Positions 24,128 through 35,646 of a stretch of 64,000 nucleotides of DNA are shown one piece after another; positions within the stretch are counted from its first letter, which is position 1, and each line of letters begins with the position of its first letter. A model generated the notes under the pieces. The model saw nothing but the letters and a program-made list of their open reading frames with translations. It was not told the origin of the DNA and did not search any database. The position numbers were made by a program, and so were the translations under genes. The stretch lies in the NCBI GenBank assembly GCA_014529385.2, contig CM043968.1, positions 21,381,484-21,445,483 on the forward strand. The letters are read 5' to 3'. Source of the stretch: Adiantum capillus-veneris (taxonomy: Eukaryota; Streptophyta; Polypodiopsida; Polypodiales; Pteridaceae).

Positions 24128-24635
24128 TTGATACTTTGCGAGACTCTTATCAAGCTTTTGCCTCCACCTTTAGGCTTGTGACAAAGAATAAACTATAAAG
24201 TTTGAATGTCTTGTCTCTGCATTGCTGCAAGATGCCCATTTCAAAATGATGGGGATAAGCAACGTGCTATTGAATATGCCTTTGTGGCTACAGAGCCAAA
24301 GAAGAATGCCATTGTTGCCACCTCCAATGCTTTTGCAAGCAGCAGGCGTGCCCCCATAGCTACTACTTCTTCAAACAGTAATAAGTCCGAGAAGTTTGAC
24401 GATAAAGGCAAGAAGAATATGAAATATCTTTACTCCACGAAAAATGAACTTTTCATCAAGCAATGTCTTAAACTTAAGGCCGAAGAGACTTGTAAGAAAG
24501 AGGCAAATGCAACCATTGTAGATGCCTCTTCCGATGCAGATTAGGAAAATGTTGATGTGCATGATGCAAAATGGGATTTTAGTGCACAATGTCAATATGA
24601 ACCATATGCTCATGGTGTCGTAGAGTTAGGGAGAC

Positions 24636-24650
<15 letters not shown>
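24128..24650 (+). pseudogene. Copia gag remnant
   Basis: Matches the gag of the copia element at 42011-57839: LDTLRDSYQAFASTFRLVT, then after a stop and frame change QRAIEYAFVAT. Next come a Lys-rich linker, a degenerate zinc knuckle (YLYSTKNELFIKQC, first Cys lost), a Lys/Glu-rich stretch and AKWDFSAQCQ. The same domain order ends the copia gag at 45533. Multiple stops make it a relic. Confidence 0.65.

Positions 24651-24714
<64 letters not shown>
24640..24714. repeat. (GA)n microsatellite
   Basis: About 75 bp of GA repeat immediately after the copia gag remnant. Confidence 0.95.
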
Positions 24715-24718
<4 letters not shown>

Positions 24719-25400
24719 CTATGAACCAGCTTGGCAAGCACTAGATAATTAGATAATGGGGGCAAAGGTGCCTCTTATATACTAACGTGGGTGACCCTAT
24801 CTAGAACCATGTCAAATAAGTAAAATAAATATCTACTAGACAAATTAAATAATGGGGCCACCCTAGGCATTCACTTGAGATGCTTAAAAATAGCTCATAG
24901 TGGACATATGTGGACAAAGTTGATGAAGAAGATACCATGGACACCCCAATGACAGCTTACTATTGGCGGATTTGTAATCACCTACTTGGCACTTGAAATG
25001 AATGCCATCCTGAGCATCAATTGCCTCATAAAAAATTGAAGTGTAGACCACAATACTTCCAAAAATCCCCATTCATGAATTATGAACACACCACGTCCAA
25101 GATTTTACAAGATAGTAAATTTGAAGCACACCCTATCCATAATCTAGCCAAATACAATGGACTGTGTATAGTACATCCGTATGTTTCTTGTATACATCAT
25201 GTTGGTTCTTTGCCAGATGCAATGTGCTTTGAACTCTGATGACTTGAAATTTGACACATGGGTCCAATTCAAGAATCCCCATTCATGAATTGTGAACACA
25301 CCATGTCCAAGATTTTACAAGATAGTAAACTTTGGAACACACCCTATCCATAATCCGACCAAATACAATGGATTGTGTGCACTAGTTACTCTCATGGACG
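24715..25400. other. Unassigned sequence with tandem duplication
   Basis: A segment of about 108 bp at 25065-25172 (TCCCCATTCATGAATT... GATTTTACAAGATAGTAAA) is repeated at 25275-25382 with about ten differences, a period of 210 bp. It lies just upstream of the old gypsy relic and may be part of its leader or LTR. Confidence 0.6.
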
Positions 25401-25409
25401 GGACCCATA

Positions 25410-26480
25410 CATCAACATGCATAGATGATACCATAGAGTTTCTTGATTTGCAAGAGTTTAGGGAATTATAGTCACACATGTCTATCATAGAAACAAATTT
25501 TGCAGGATTGAATGAAAATGTCACAAAGCTGTTTGATTTGATAGTGCAATATTTGCATCAACAGGTAAAGTGCCCTACAAATGAGTAATTTGGGGGTCCA
25601 TCAGGCATTGTGCCTATAAATTCTCCCCCTCGCACTCCAGAGCATGGCTCCAATCTGGATTTGTTGTTGATTCTTACCCAAAAAGAAGTGAATGAGCTCT
25701 TGAAAAACATGAAACCACCCAAACTTTCATGGGGAGGAAAAATAATGCAACAAGAATGCAAAGGATATCTTCCTTAGTAAATGGGATGGTATTTATGATC
25801 CGTGTTGGACTCCGGATGCAATCAAGCCATTGCAAACTAGTTTTACACTAGAAGATAATGATTATAAGTGGTGGATGGTGCTCAAGGAGAAGGGCATCGT
25901 GTTGCTTTCATGGACTGCTTTCGAGGATGTAATTAGAAAAGAATTTACACCCACTAATGAGAAGGACAAAAATTGGACCGCATGGGATAAGTGCTTTATG
26001 CGTCAATATAAGACACTATTGAGTACATTTTGCACTATAGAGATGTTTTTCTCAAGGTAGAGGGTTTATATGCCTTCCAACAGTAGGTGAGAGGATTCAT
26101 CCATGGGCTAAATTCTGAGCTTAAGGAGCACATAAAACACATGATCCTAAAGTACTTGAAGAAGCGATAGAGTAGGCTCATATCCATGATGACCGAGATG
26201 AAAAACAATTGTATAACATGCATATGCATGACACTACAAATACACGTGCACATCACAATCATAATAAGAGAAAATTTGTGGTAGCCCCATCAGATGTGTC
26301 CAAAAGGCCCAAGGTCCTTGCGACCATCTATCAACTAAGGATTTTGGAAAAGCTAAAAAAGGTAAGTTGTGTTTTAATTGCTTAAGAAGTGGGCATGGCA
26401 AAATAAATTGTCCCAAGGGAAAATTTGCTGCCCAAGGCAAAGAGAAAGCTATGCACATGGTGCAATTAATTCCTCTAGAG
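25410..26480 (+). pseudogene. gag: Gypsy-B gag with zinc knuckle
   Basis: Begins with a coiled-coil-like segment (ETNFAGLNENVTKLFDLIVQ), then LKNMKPPKLSWGG and a capsid core containing DNDYKWWMVLKEKG and WTAFEDVIRKEFTP. The zinc knuckle CFNCLRSGHGKINC (26370-26411, CX2CX4HX4C) is intact. Frames change several times and stops occur near 25775 and 26058. Confidence 0.75.
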
Positions 26481-26589
26481 TCTTCTTCTCAATATTCTGA
26501 GGTGGAAGTGACACATGCCGAAGTGGTGCATGAGTGCTATATTATGACCTCTATGTGGCAACCGGGGTTTAGTCAATATGAGCTTGTGT

Positions 26590-27000
26590 GAATGTATAGG
26601 TCACAAGATGAGAATCCTAGTAGATGAAAATGCATCTCACAATTTCATTAACTACCAGCAGTTGATAAAATGTCTCAATATGCCGCAAACCCCTTGTACC
26701 CACCACTATAAGGTAGCTATGATAAACAACCATGGTGCCTAGCATGTTGCTCACGTGTGGGATACACTTGTTATGGGGGTCCCACTTGAGATCCAAGGGT
26801 ATCGGAAAACCTTGGACTTTCAAGTTATAAATATGAATAGGGAAAAGGTGCTTTTGAGTTGAGAGTGGTTGTATGGTTTGGGGTCCTCCTTCTGTAGAAA
26901 CTATGAGCATAATAGTCTAATGTTTGAATCCAATGGTGTAAAATATGTGTTGCTATTGAGGAAAAAGGATGTGCCTCCCTTACAGTCGAGCTTATGAATC
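26590..27000 (+). pseudogene. Gypsy-B protease region
   Basis: ILVDENASHNFINYQQL (from 26610) aligns with the gypsy protease start, but the catalytic Asp-Ser/Thr-Gly is now D-E-N, so it is dead. Downstream VPLEIQGY and VLLS follow the usual order. Confidence 0.6.
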
Positions 27001-27157
27001 TCTCTATAGATAATGTAATTGAAGAACTCATTTTTATGTTACTCCTTATGTCATTTTTATCTCACGTTGATAATACTTCCAATTTAGTATATGATTCCTC
27101 AATGCCACATTCCAATTCTTCTCCTTCTCTTGTTGCTTCCCTCCTGGGTTACCATAG

Positions 27158-27629
27158 ATGCATCTTGTGCAGCATGGCATAGCCGTGGTTGCAACTACTA
27201 AACCCATTAGTAAACCACCTTACAAAATGAGTCATTCTGAGGCTATTGAGGTGGAACTTCAACTTGTTGACTACCTTAGTAGAGGATTTATTCAACCAAG
27301 TTCTTCACCTTCAGCATCTCCAACTTTTTTGGTGAAGAAAAAAGATGGTACTATGTGCATGGGCATAGGTTATTGTGGATTGCATACAATTACTATTAAG
27401 TACCCATTAACACGAGTGGATGAGTTGTTTGATAAACTCACCCATGCTTGTATTTTTACCAAAATAGGTGTGCGGTCAAGGTATTACCAAGTGCAAATTC
27501 GATTTATTGATATTTTCAAAAATGATTTCCTAAGAAGGTTTGGATATTATGAGTTTTTTGTTAATGCCTTTTTGGTTGACCATTTCACAAACTATTTTCA
27601 TGACAATGACGGTGTTTCGAAACCATATC
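27158..27629 (+). pseudogene. Gypsy-B reverse transcriptase, first part
   Basis: KPPYKMSHSEAIEVELQLVD, FIQPSSSPSASPTFLVKKKDG and LTRVDELFDKL are the standard gypsy reverse-transcriptase N-terminal blocks. VRSRYYQVQIR corresponds to the usual LKSGYHQIRI. The frame is open to the point where the solo LTR entered. Confidence 0.8.
27625..27629. repeat. Target-site duplication ATATC, left copy
   Basis: Identical to 29225-29229 on the far side of the solo LTR. Confidence 0.85.
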
Positions 27630-28005
27630 TATCATAATAATCAATATCTAATTCTTCTAAATGATTTTCTCATATTAAACTAATCATTTAATGTGGGGAA
27701 GTGCCAGGGGAGAAAAAGCTAGAATATTGTTTAAGCTAGCGGACCGGACACAGTAGGGATCCAAAGGAGGGAAAATAGGGATCCAAAGGGGGGGCCATAT
27801 GCAAAAGATCCATGTGCAACAATGGGCTAAAAAGACCCTAACGTTCAGCCCATTAAGACTTCCAAAATGCTAAGGTTCCAAAATTCAAAGGTTGTGTCCA
27901 AAGGTCAACCCTAGGGGAAATTGGCTGCTTTGTGTGTAACTAAAAAGTCTTTGCATATCCCTACATGGGAGGGGGCAAGACCTTCTTCTAGGGGATGAGA
28001 GATAA

Positions 28006-28036
<31 letters not shown>

Positions 28037-29224
28037 GGCTCCCTTTACACAAAGGGAATTAGGGACACATGTCAGCTCCCTAGCCCAGATGCCCACAAGG
28101 TGTGCCCAATTCCTATTGGATGGCCTTGGAGGTGGACCAATGAGAATTAGGCTAGAGTAAATCTAGTTTAATTAAGTTAAAAACACTTAATAAAAGAACC
28201 AATGAGAATTAAGTCTCCTAGAAGACTATTGGACAGTCTCCCAAGGGGTCCAATGAGCATTCAAGAGCCCAATGGCTTGCCTGATTCCTATTGGCCAGGA
28301 GGCAAACGGGTCCAATGAGAGTTTAGTTGAATTATTAAATTACCTAAAGCTCTCACAAAAGGGGAAAGGGGGACACATGTCAGAAGGCTATCACTTATGC
28401 TGCTTAATAGCCATTGTCTTGACTTGGGGAGGTCCAATGGGGAGCCTACATGAGCAAATAGCAAGAGGGCTCGCCCAAGAGAGAGAGGGGGCTGATTTTT
28501 GCAAGGAATTATCACACACACACTCACACAATCTCATGTGTGAAGAAAGAGAAGACTATCTCTTCCCAAGCTTTAATGGAGAGCTCATCACCTACTCCAA
28601 GCTTGTGAGATAGAAGCCTACATCGACACACTCTTGGCTTGTGGATGCAAATCCAACCAAGAGCCAAGCTTCAATGCATGCTCATCTCCTCTACCAAGCT
28701 AATTAATAAGCTAAAGCTATGCTAATATGAGTGATTATGTGAGGAGATGTACATCTTTCACGTAAGATACTCCTTCTTCCTCTCAATATACATACCCTGC
28801 TAGCTCTCACCATCTTCGAAGGTGTGTGAGGTCTTGGGTCTGAGAACGGGGATAATTAAAGTTGTGTTTACTAAGTGTTTTGCTTAGTGCATGAAGCTTT
28901 CATCTTCATTGCACTAGCTAGTCTTGAAGGAACACAAAGAATTGTATTGTACAATGTCTCTCTTGATGGGAGAAACCATAATACAAAGCCTTTTGGAGGG
29001 GGGACCAGCTCCATGCAGATCTGGTCCTCAACTGTTGTCAATAGCTTAATTTCTCTCTCTTTTGAAAGTATTGTTGATGCTATCTAACTACGTGTTATGC
29101 TTTATGTTGCTCTCTCCACCCAAGCACTCTTGTAATTCTCATTAGGAATCTATTCTAATGAAATGCCCACTACGTTCATGCTAATTTCCGCTACACATAA
29201 GTTTTTAGACCATTAAATGTTACA
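27630..29224 (+). mobile_element. Solo LTR of the Gypsy-1 family (1595 bp)
   Basis: A complete LTR in the sense orientation of Gypsy-2, with TSD ATATC on both sides and no internal sequence. The first dinucleotide is TA instead of TG, and the end is GTTACA. It carries (CA)14 (28009-28036), the 70-codon frame (28875-29087) and the hairpin, here GGACCAG...CTGGTCC. A solo LTR forms by recombination between the two LTRs of one element. Confidence 0.9.
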
Positions 29225-29229
29225 ATATC
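29225..29229. repeat. Target-site duplication ATATC, right copy
   Basis: See left copy at 27625-27629. The Gypsy-B reverse transcriptase resumes directly after it. Confidence 0.85.
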
Positions 29230-29990
29230 TGGTCAAGTTTGTCATCATCTTTCTTGATGAAGTTTTAGTGTAGTGCATTTGAAGCAGAGAACGCACATCA
29301 TCTGAGGCAGGTATGTGATCTACTACATCAACACAAATTATATGCTAAGGAAACCAAGTGTGATTTCTTGAAAGAGGAAATTTAGTTTGGGGCATGTAAT
29401 CTGTGCTGCCAGATTTCATATGGATAAATCCAAAGTAGATTCCATTTGACATTGGCTTTCTCTTAAAAAAATTGCAAGAGCTCCAATTTTTTCTGGACTT
29501 TGTAGATTTTATCGATGGTTGTCAAAAACTATGCCTAAATTGCTGTTTTTATGATAGACTAAGTGAAAGCCCATGCGAAAGAGTTTCAATGCACTTAAGA
29601 TTGCTCTAGCTACTCCACCCATTTTAGCTATTGTTGATCATATGAAACCTTCGTGGTTGAAACCACAACCAATAATCAAGCTATTGGGGCAATTCTTCTC
29701 TAAGAAGATATACCAATTTCATTTGAAAGCAAGAAACTTGATTTGGCAAAATAGAATTATTTTGCGTATGAACGCGAGCTCTATGAAAATGTGTCTGGTA
29801 TGAAGACATGATGACAATATTTGTATGATGCTCAAATTGAAATTGTGTTTGACCATGAAAGTATAAAATGGTTTACACTACAGACTAATTTGACGGTCAA
29901 AAGTCTAGGTGGATTGAGATATTTTAGGAGTATGATGCCAAGCTCCAATATCGTGAGGGACGATACAATGTGGTAGCTGATGCTCTTAAT
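29230..29990 (+). pseudogene. Gypsy-B reverse transcriptase end and RNase H
   Basis: KFVIIFLDEVLV (first Asp of the catalytic pair kept, second replaced by Glu) continues the interrupted domain, followed by LYAKETKCDFLKEE. SFNALKIALATPPILAI begins the RNase H region and ends near VADALN (29970). Several stops and frame changes are present. Confidence 0.7.
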
Positions 29991-29999
29991 CGCATACGT

Positions 30000-31490
30000 G
30001 AGATCAACTCGCTTCTCTTCATGGAACTTTGAAGTGAGTTTTTGGAATCTCTAAAGAGTAATGTGAGCATGATTATGTGTAATCCATGTCATGGAGCCAT
30101 GTCAAAAAAGGGAGCCTTCTCACTCCAATGCTAGCAATGTTTCTACTTCCTCCATAACCGGATCTCCTCTTTTTAGCGATGACCTGCAAAGATGAGAATT
30201 TTTTTCCATAGATGATGGGTACCTACTCCAAAAGGGGAGAATTGGCTATCGACGAATGTAGACATTCGGTGCCAAGTTCTTTATGAATGTCATGATAGTC
30301 CTAACGTAGGGCACCAAGTATAAAAAAAAACTATCACTCATACGACGACAATTTTGCTAACCAGGTTTACATGCATATGTTCAAGACTATGTCTTACATT
30401 ACCAACAATATCCAGTTAATAAAGTAGAGTACCTGAAGGTAGGAGGTCTCTTACATCCTTTGTGATTCCCAATGGTAACTAAGAGAGTATCTCTATGGAT
30501 TTTATTGTGGGTCTACCAACCATTGTCCAAAGTTACGACTCAATATGGGTGGTTGTAGATAGGTTAACTAAAAATTTGCAAGTTTATTCCAACCAAGTCC
30601 ACTATTGAAACTCCATAATTAGCTAAGTTCTTTGTCAAAAATATGTTTAAGCTATATGGATTTCCCAGCAATGTTATTAGTGATTGTGATCCCAAATTGA
30701 TTAGCCACTTCTAGAGGGTTGTCTTTTTAATTTTTTGGGAACACAACTCAATATTGTTAGTGTAGTTCATTCATAGATGGATGGGCAAATTGAATGAGTT
30801 AGCCAAGTGCTAGAGTATATGCTACAAGCATATGTTAGCAAGAAGGAATTCGATGGGGAAGATTATCTCCCAATTTTGGAGTTTTCTTATAATAGTGCTA
30901 AGCATGTTACAACACGCTTAAGTCCTTTCATGCTTATGTACAGTTTCCAACCTAGATCACTAGAGTTACAACGAGTTTGGATACCTGGAAAATTTAGCAA
31001 GTCAAGGAATTTATCCAAGATCACATGGATATGCAAAAAATAGCTCGTCAAAAATTTGATGAAAACCTTCGGCAAGTAACCTTCATGGAAGGAAAATGTT
31101 TTTTATTTATGTGTGCCAGAACCTCAATAAGTTGAATAAATAGTCCAATACTTAAATTCTCTCTTAGATATTGTGGGCCGTTTAAAATACTTAAGCGAGT
31201 TGACGATATACCCTACATACTTTCTCTACCTGCAAATTCTCGTATTCATCCGGTTTTTCATGTAAGTCATTTACATAAACAACTTCATAGGGACAACAAT
31301 GTGACTGACCATCAGATTTTGGTCGATTACATTGAACCTCCAACCCAGCTGCATGAACGGAGTGCATTCTTGATTACCATGATTTATGAACTTGTCATCA
31401 TCTGTGCCATCAATCATTAGTTAAGTGGAAAGATCAACATGCGGAAGGCGCCACTTGTGAAAACATTAACGTTCTTACAAATACATACAT
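30000..31490 (+). pseudogene. Gypsy-B integrase and chromodomain-like end
   Basis: The zinc-finger part is recognisable at 30215-30410 (DDGYLLQKGRI; YVQDYVLHYQQ, a Cys lost). The core begins near 30490 (ISMDFIVGLPTI). The tail includes ILEFSYNSAKHVTTRLSPF (30860-30925) and YEDEK near 31500, preceded by HAEGATCENINVL, which resembles the ATWE end of a chromodomain. It is strongly decayed. Confidence 0.7.
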
Positions 31491-31500
31491 CACTTTCATT

Positions 31501-32159
31501 TATGAGGATGAAAAAAAATTGAAAACGCTTCTCCAAGGGAAGAGTAATATAAGGCCAAGGGAAGTGAGCATGGGGGCTCTGCTAGCCTATAAAGGGGTCA
31601 AGGCAAGTTGGGTGGAGCAGGCTATTTCCTAGTACTCTCTGGCCTTAAAAATCCCTCTATCAAGAATCCTATTCCCAATTGGAATAGTTCCCCAAAACTT
31701 CTTCCACGTAAATATCTTCATGAAGCTTGGCCAATTAACCTCCAAATGCTATTTACACTCTTAAACTATATCTCTTCTGACCAAAGCACCTTTCATGAAT
31801 TGATGAGTGGAGTGAACCAATCCACTTTGTATGTCAACTTGCTACATGTATCTAAAGTTTTGGGAAGTTTAAAAACTCTGTCTTTGGGCCAATGCGAAGC
31901 ATTCCAATCTAGCTCCGTCTTGGTGGAAGGCGTTCGACTAATGGACAAAACCTCTAAGACTCTACGGATCAAAATCCTTTAGTTGATATTCAGATTATGT
32001 TGTAGTACCAATTGATCCACTTCCTTCTAGCAAAGGGTACCATCCCAAAAATGCGATAGTTTGGAGATCCCTTTGTTATTTACCTTTTTGGCAACTTCCC
32101 TCCGAAAGGAATTCAAGAATCCTCCTACAAGCTTGGAGAGCCAAGGGGATTAGTGTGAG
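31501..32159. other. Flank A of the rearranged Gypsy locus
   Basis: It contains an open frame of 124 codons (31608-31982, plus) without recognisable similarity. The last 285 bp (31875-32159) recur almost identically at 35361-35646, each copy ending in GTGAG directly before an LTR. Confidence 0.7.
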
Positions 32160-33351
32160 TGTAACATTTAATGGCCTAAAAACTTGTGTGTAGCGGAAAT
32201 TAGCATGAACATAGTGGGCATTTCATTAGAATAGATTCCTAATGAGAATTACAAGAGTGCTTGGGTGGAGAGAGCAACAAAAATCATAACACCTAGTTAG
32301 ATAGCATGAACAATACTTTCAAAAGAGAGAGAGATTAAGCTATTGACAACAGTTGAGGACCGGATTTGCATGGAGCCGGTCCCCCCTCCAAAAGGCTTTG
32401 TATTATGGTTTCTCCCATCAAGAGAGACATTGTACAATACAATTCTTTGTGTTCCTTCAAGACTAGTTAGTGCAATGAAGATGAAAACTTCATGCACTAA
32501 GCATAACACTTAGCAAACACAACATTAATTATCCCCGTTCTCAGATCCAAGACCTCACACACCTTCAAAGATGGTGAGAGCTAGCAGGGTATGAGAGTAG
32601 ATTGAGAGGAAGAAGGAGTATCTTACGAGAAAGATGTACATCTCCTCACATAATCACTCATATTAGCATAGCTTAGCTTAGTAATTAGCTTGGTAGAGGA
32701 GATGAGCATGCATTGAAGCTTGGCTCTTGGTTGGATTTGCATCCACATGCCAAGAGTATGTCGATGTAGGCTTCTATCTCACAAGCTTGGAGTAGGTGAT
32801 GAGCTCTCCATTAAAGCTTGGGAAGAGATAGCCTTCTTTACTTCTCACATAGACTGTGTGAGAGTGTGTGTGTGATAATGCCTTGCAAAAATCAGCGCCC
32901 TCTCTCTCTCTTGGGCGAGCCCTCTTGCTATTTGCTCTTGCTATCTCCCCATTGGACCTCCCCAAGTCAAGCCAATGATTATTAAGTAGCATAAGTGATA
33001 GCCTTCTGACATGTGTCCCCCTTTCCCCTTTTGTGAGAGATTAAGGTAATTTAATAATTCTACTAAACTCTCATTGGACCCCTTTGCCTCCTGGCCAATA
33101 GGAATCAGGCAAGCCATTGGGCTGTTGAATGCTCATTGGACCACTTGGGAGACTGTCCAATAGTCTTCTAGAGGACTTAATTCTCATTGGTTCTTTTATT
33201 AAGTGTTTTTAAATTAATTAAACTAGATTTACTCTAGCCTAATTCTCATTGGTCCACCTCCAAGGCCATCCAATAGGAATTGGGTACACCTTGTGGGCAT
33301 CTAGGCTAAGGAGTTGACATGTGTCCCTCATTCCCTTTTTGTAAGGGGAGC

Positions 33352-33383
<32 letters not shown>

Positions 33384-33762
33384 CTTTATCTCTCATCCCC
33401 TACATGCAAGGCTCGCCCCCTCCCAACTAGGGATTGCAAAGACTTTTTTGGTACACACACAAAGCATCCAATTTCCCTTAAGGTTGACCTTTGGACACAA
33501 CCTTTGAATTTTGGAACCTTAGCATTTTGGAAGTATTAATGGGCTGAACCTTAGGGAATTTTTAGCCCATTGTTGCACATGGCTCTTTTGCAGTTGGCCC
33601 CCCCTTTGGATCCCTATTTTCCTTCCTTTGGATCCCTATTGTGGCCGGTCTGCTAGCTTAACCAATATTCTAGCTTTTTCTCCCCTAGGACTTCCCCATA
33701 TTAAATGATCAGTTTAACATGAGAAAATCATTTAGGAGAATTTGATATTGATTATTATGACA
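32160..33762 (-). repeat. Gypsy-1-family 3' LTR (1603 bp), rearranged locus
   Basis: Termini TGTAACATTTAATGG and ATTATTATGACA. A (TG)15 tract lies at 33353-33382 and the 70-codon frame at 32297-32509. The polypurine tract of a minus-strand element follows at 33763. The 5 bp before it are GTGAG. Confidence 0.9.
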
Positions 33763-35354
33763 TTACCTCTCTCTTGAATCATATTCGTCCTCGACTATGG
33801 TGTAGAGGAGATAAAGCATATTCACGAGTCCTTTTCTTAGCGGGTAGAGGATCCCTATGTTATCCTACGACATCATTCCACAATGGATGACTAGTCCATT
33901 TGGTGCTTGAGAGCCTGAGGCTGCCGCAAGCATGTCTCCACATTAGTCGTATTAGTCTTCCATAGTAGAGTGACAAACTCTACTTGGTGTTTGGGAGACG
34001 TCGTCTCCGCAAACTTGATCTAAGCATGCATACTACTTCATTTTTGTGCACAGTAAAGAAAAAGAGAGTCTTATAAGACAAAAAAAACTTTGTTCATTTT
34101 TAACATTTTGTACATTTGCTTACTATTGGGAAGCATTGTAAGCATTGACAAGGTTTAGGTTATCCTTTAATTGTATGCCTTGCATCCATCTAGCATCTTC
34201 AAAAGGATAATTCTAAAACTTAATAAGATATCGTCGGATGGTCTTACTGCCTCTTAATACCTTGTCTTCATGTCGGAGAATGGACTCGGGCTGCAGCACC
34301 TCCTCTTGGTCCTCGATCTCCGGTGGGTCTTCAATAGTTGGTTCTTGAGGTGGCTCTCCTTTGTAAGGCTTATATAGGCTCACATGGAAAGCATTGTGTA
34401 TGAGCCAATGATTGGGCAACTTGAGTTGATAGGCCATCTCATTGATTGGCCTAAGAATTTGGAAGGGACCATTTTTGCTAGTTTAGCATAGTACTTTTGG
34501 TGTCCCGTAGGATTCTCGCCCGTCATGTGCCTTAATCGGGCCTTGGTAAACTTTAATAAGACCCAATCATTTTCTTTAAAGGCTTGGGCTCTTCTGTGCT
34601 TGTCAGCAGCAGGCTTTTTCCTTTGTTGTGAGATAGAGATAGCATCCTTAATCTTTTGAAAAGATTCTTGTAGGTCTCGGCCATACTCATCTGCAACGAA
34701 GATCTTCCCATGTACCTTAAGTAGCAAGGGACTTTTTGATCTTCCCTCAATTACCTCGAAAGGTGCTTTTCCCGTGGAAGTATGTACAATGTTATTGTAA
34801 GCATACTCCACTAAGGGTAAGTACTTCTCCCATTGGGATCTTTGATCTACTTCCGTTACATAGGCTTTTAGTAGATCGAGAATTGTTAGGTTAGCTATTT
34901 CACTTTGGCCATCCTTTTGTGGATGATAGGCCGAAGAGAAGTTTAGCCTTGTTCCTAAATTCTCAAAGAGACCCCTCCAAAAATTACTGGTCATTCTAGG
35001 ATCTCTATCCGACACTATGGACATTGGCAAGCCATGGTACTTGAAAATTTGTGAAATGAAGAGGGTTGCGATTTGATGGGCTTTGATAGTCCTTTTGACA
35101 GGTATAAAATGAGCTTGTTTACTGAACCTGCCTACTATCGTCCATATTCCCGTATTCCCATGGATAAACTTAGGCAATCCAAAGATAAAATCCATGGATA
35201 TGCTCTCCCATGGTGAATTAGGGATTGGCAAGGGTTGAAGCAATCCAAGTTGCTTCCCTCTATCAAATTTTGTCTTTTGGCATACCAAACATTTAGAAAC
35301 ATACTCTTGTATGTTCACTTTCATGGTAGGCCAATAGAAATATGTTTCAATTCC
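33763..35354 (-). pseudogene. Truncated Gypsy-1-family integrase and chromodomain
   Basis: Internal sequence from polypurine tract to the integrase zinc finger only. The open frame keeps CLVCQKTKFDRGKQ, ISMDFIFGLP, IVSDRDPRMTSN and SSAYHPQ, i.e. the integrase core intact at the position where Gypsy-1 has lost a base. A few bases are missing near 34472, shifting the frame into the chromodomain part (ends near 34125). Everything upstream (gag, protease, reverse transcriptase) is absent because the sequence is cut at about 35354 and joined to flank A'. Confidence 0.85.
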
Positions 35355-35646
35355 ATGTATACTCTTGTCTTTGGGCCAATGTGAAGCATTCCAATCTAGC
35401 TCCGTCTTGGTGGAAGGCGTTGGACTAATGGACAAAACCTCTAAGACTCTACGGATCAAAATCCTTTAGTTGATATTCAGATTATGTTGTAGTACCAATT
35501 GATCCACTTCCTTCTAGCAAAGGGTACCATCCCAAAAATGTGATAGTTTGGAGATCCCTTTGTTATTTACCTTTTTGGCAACTTCCCTCCGAAAGGAATT
35601 CAAGAATCCTCCTACAAGCTTGGAGAGCCAAGGGGATTAGTGTGAG
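35355..35646. repeat. Flank A' (second copy of 31875-32159)
   Basis: Six bases without a match (ATGTAT) are followed by about 286 bp nearly identical to flank A, ending in GTGAG. A chimeric open frame (35459-34380, minus) crosses the junction from A' into integrase and is not a real gene. Confidence 0.85.

Larger units (their letters stand above)
25401..31500 (+). mobile_element. Old Ty3/gypsy relic (Gypsy-B), internal region only
   Basis: Fragments in the order gag, zinc knuckle, protease, reverse transcriptase, RNase H, integrase and chromodomain-like end lie on the plus strand, in many frames. It belongs to a family different from Gypsy-1. The reverse transcriptase is split by a later solo LTR (27630-29224). 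LTRs of this element were not recognised. It is much older than the other elements here. Confidence 0.8.

Noticed and set aside
34380-35459. 359-codon minus-strand frame as a new fusion gene
   Set aside because: It crosses the rearrangement junction from flank A' into integrase and is chimeric by accident.
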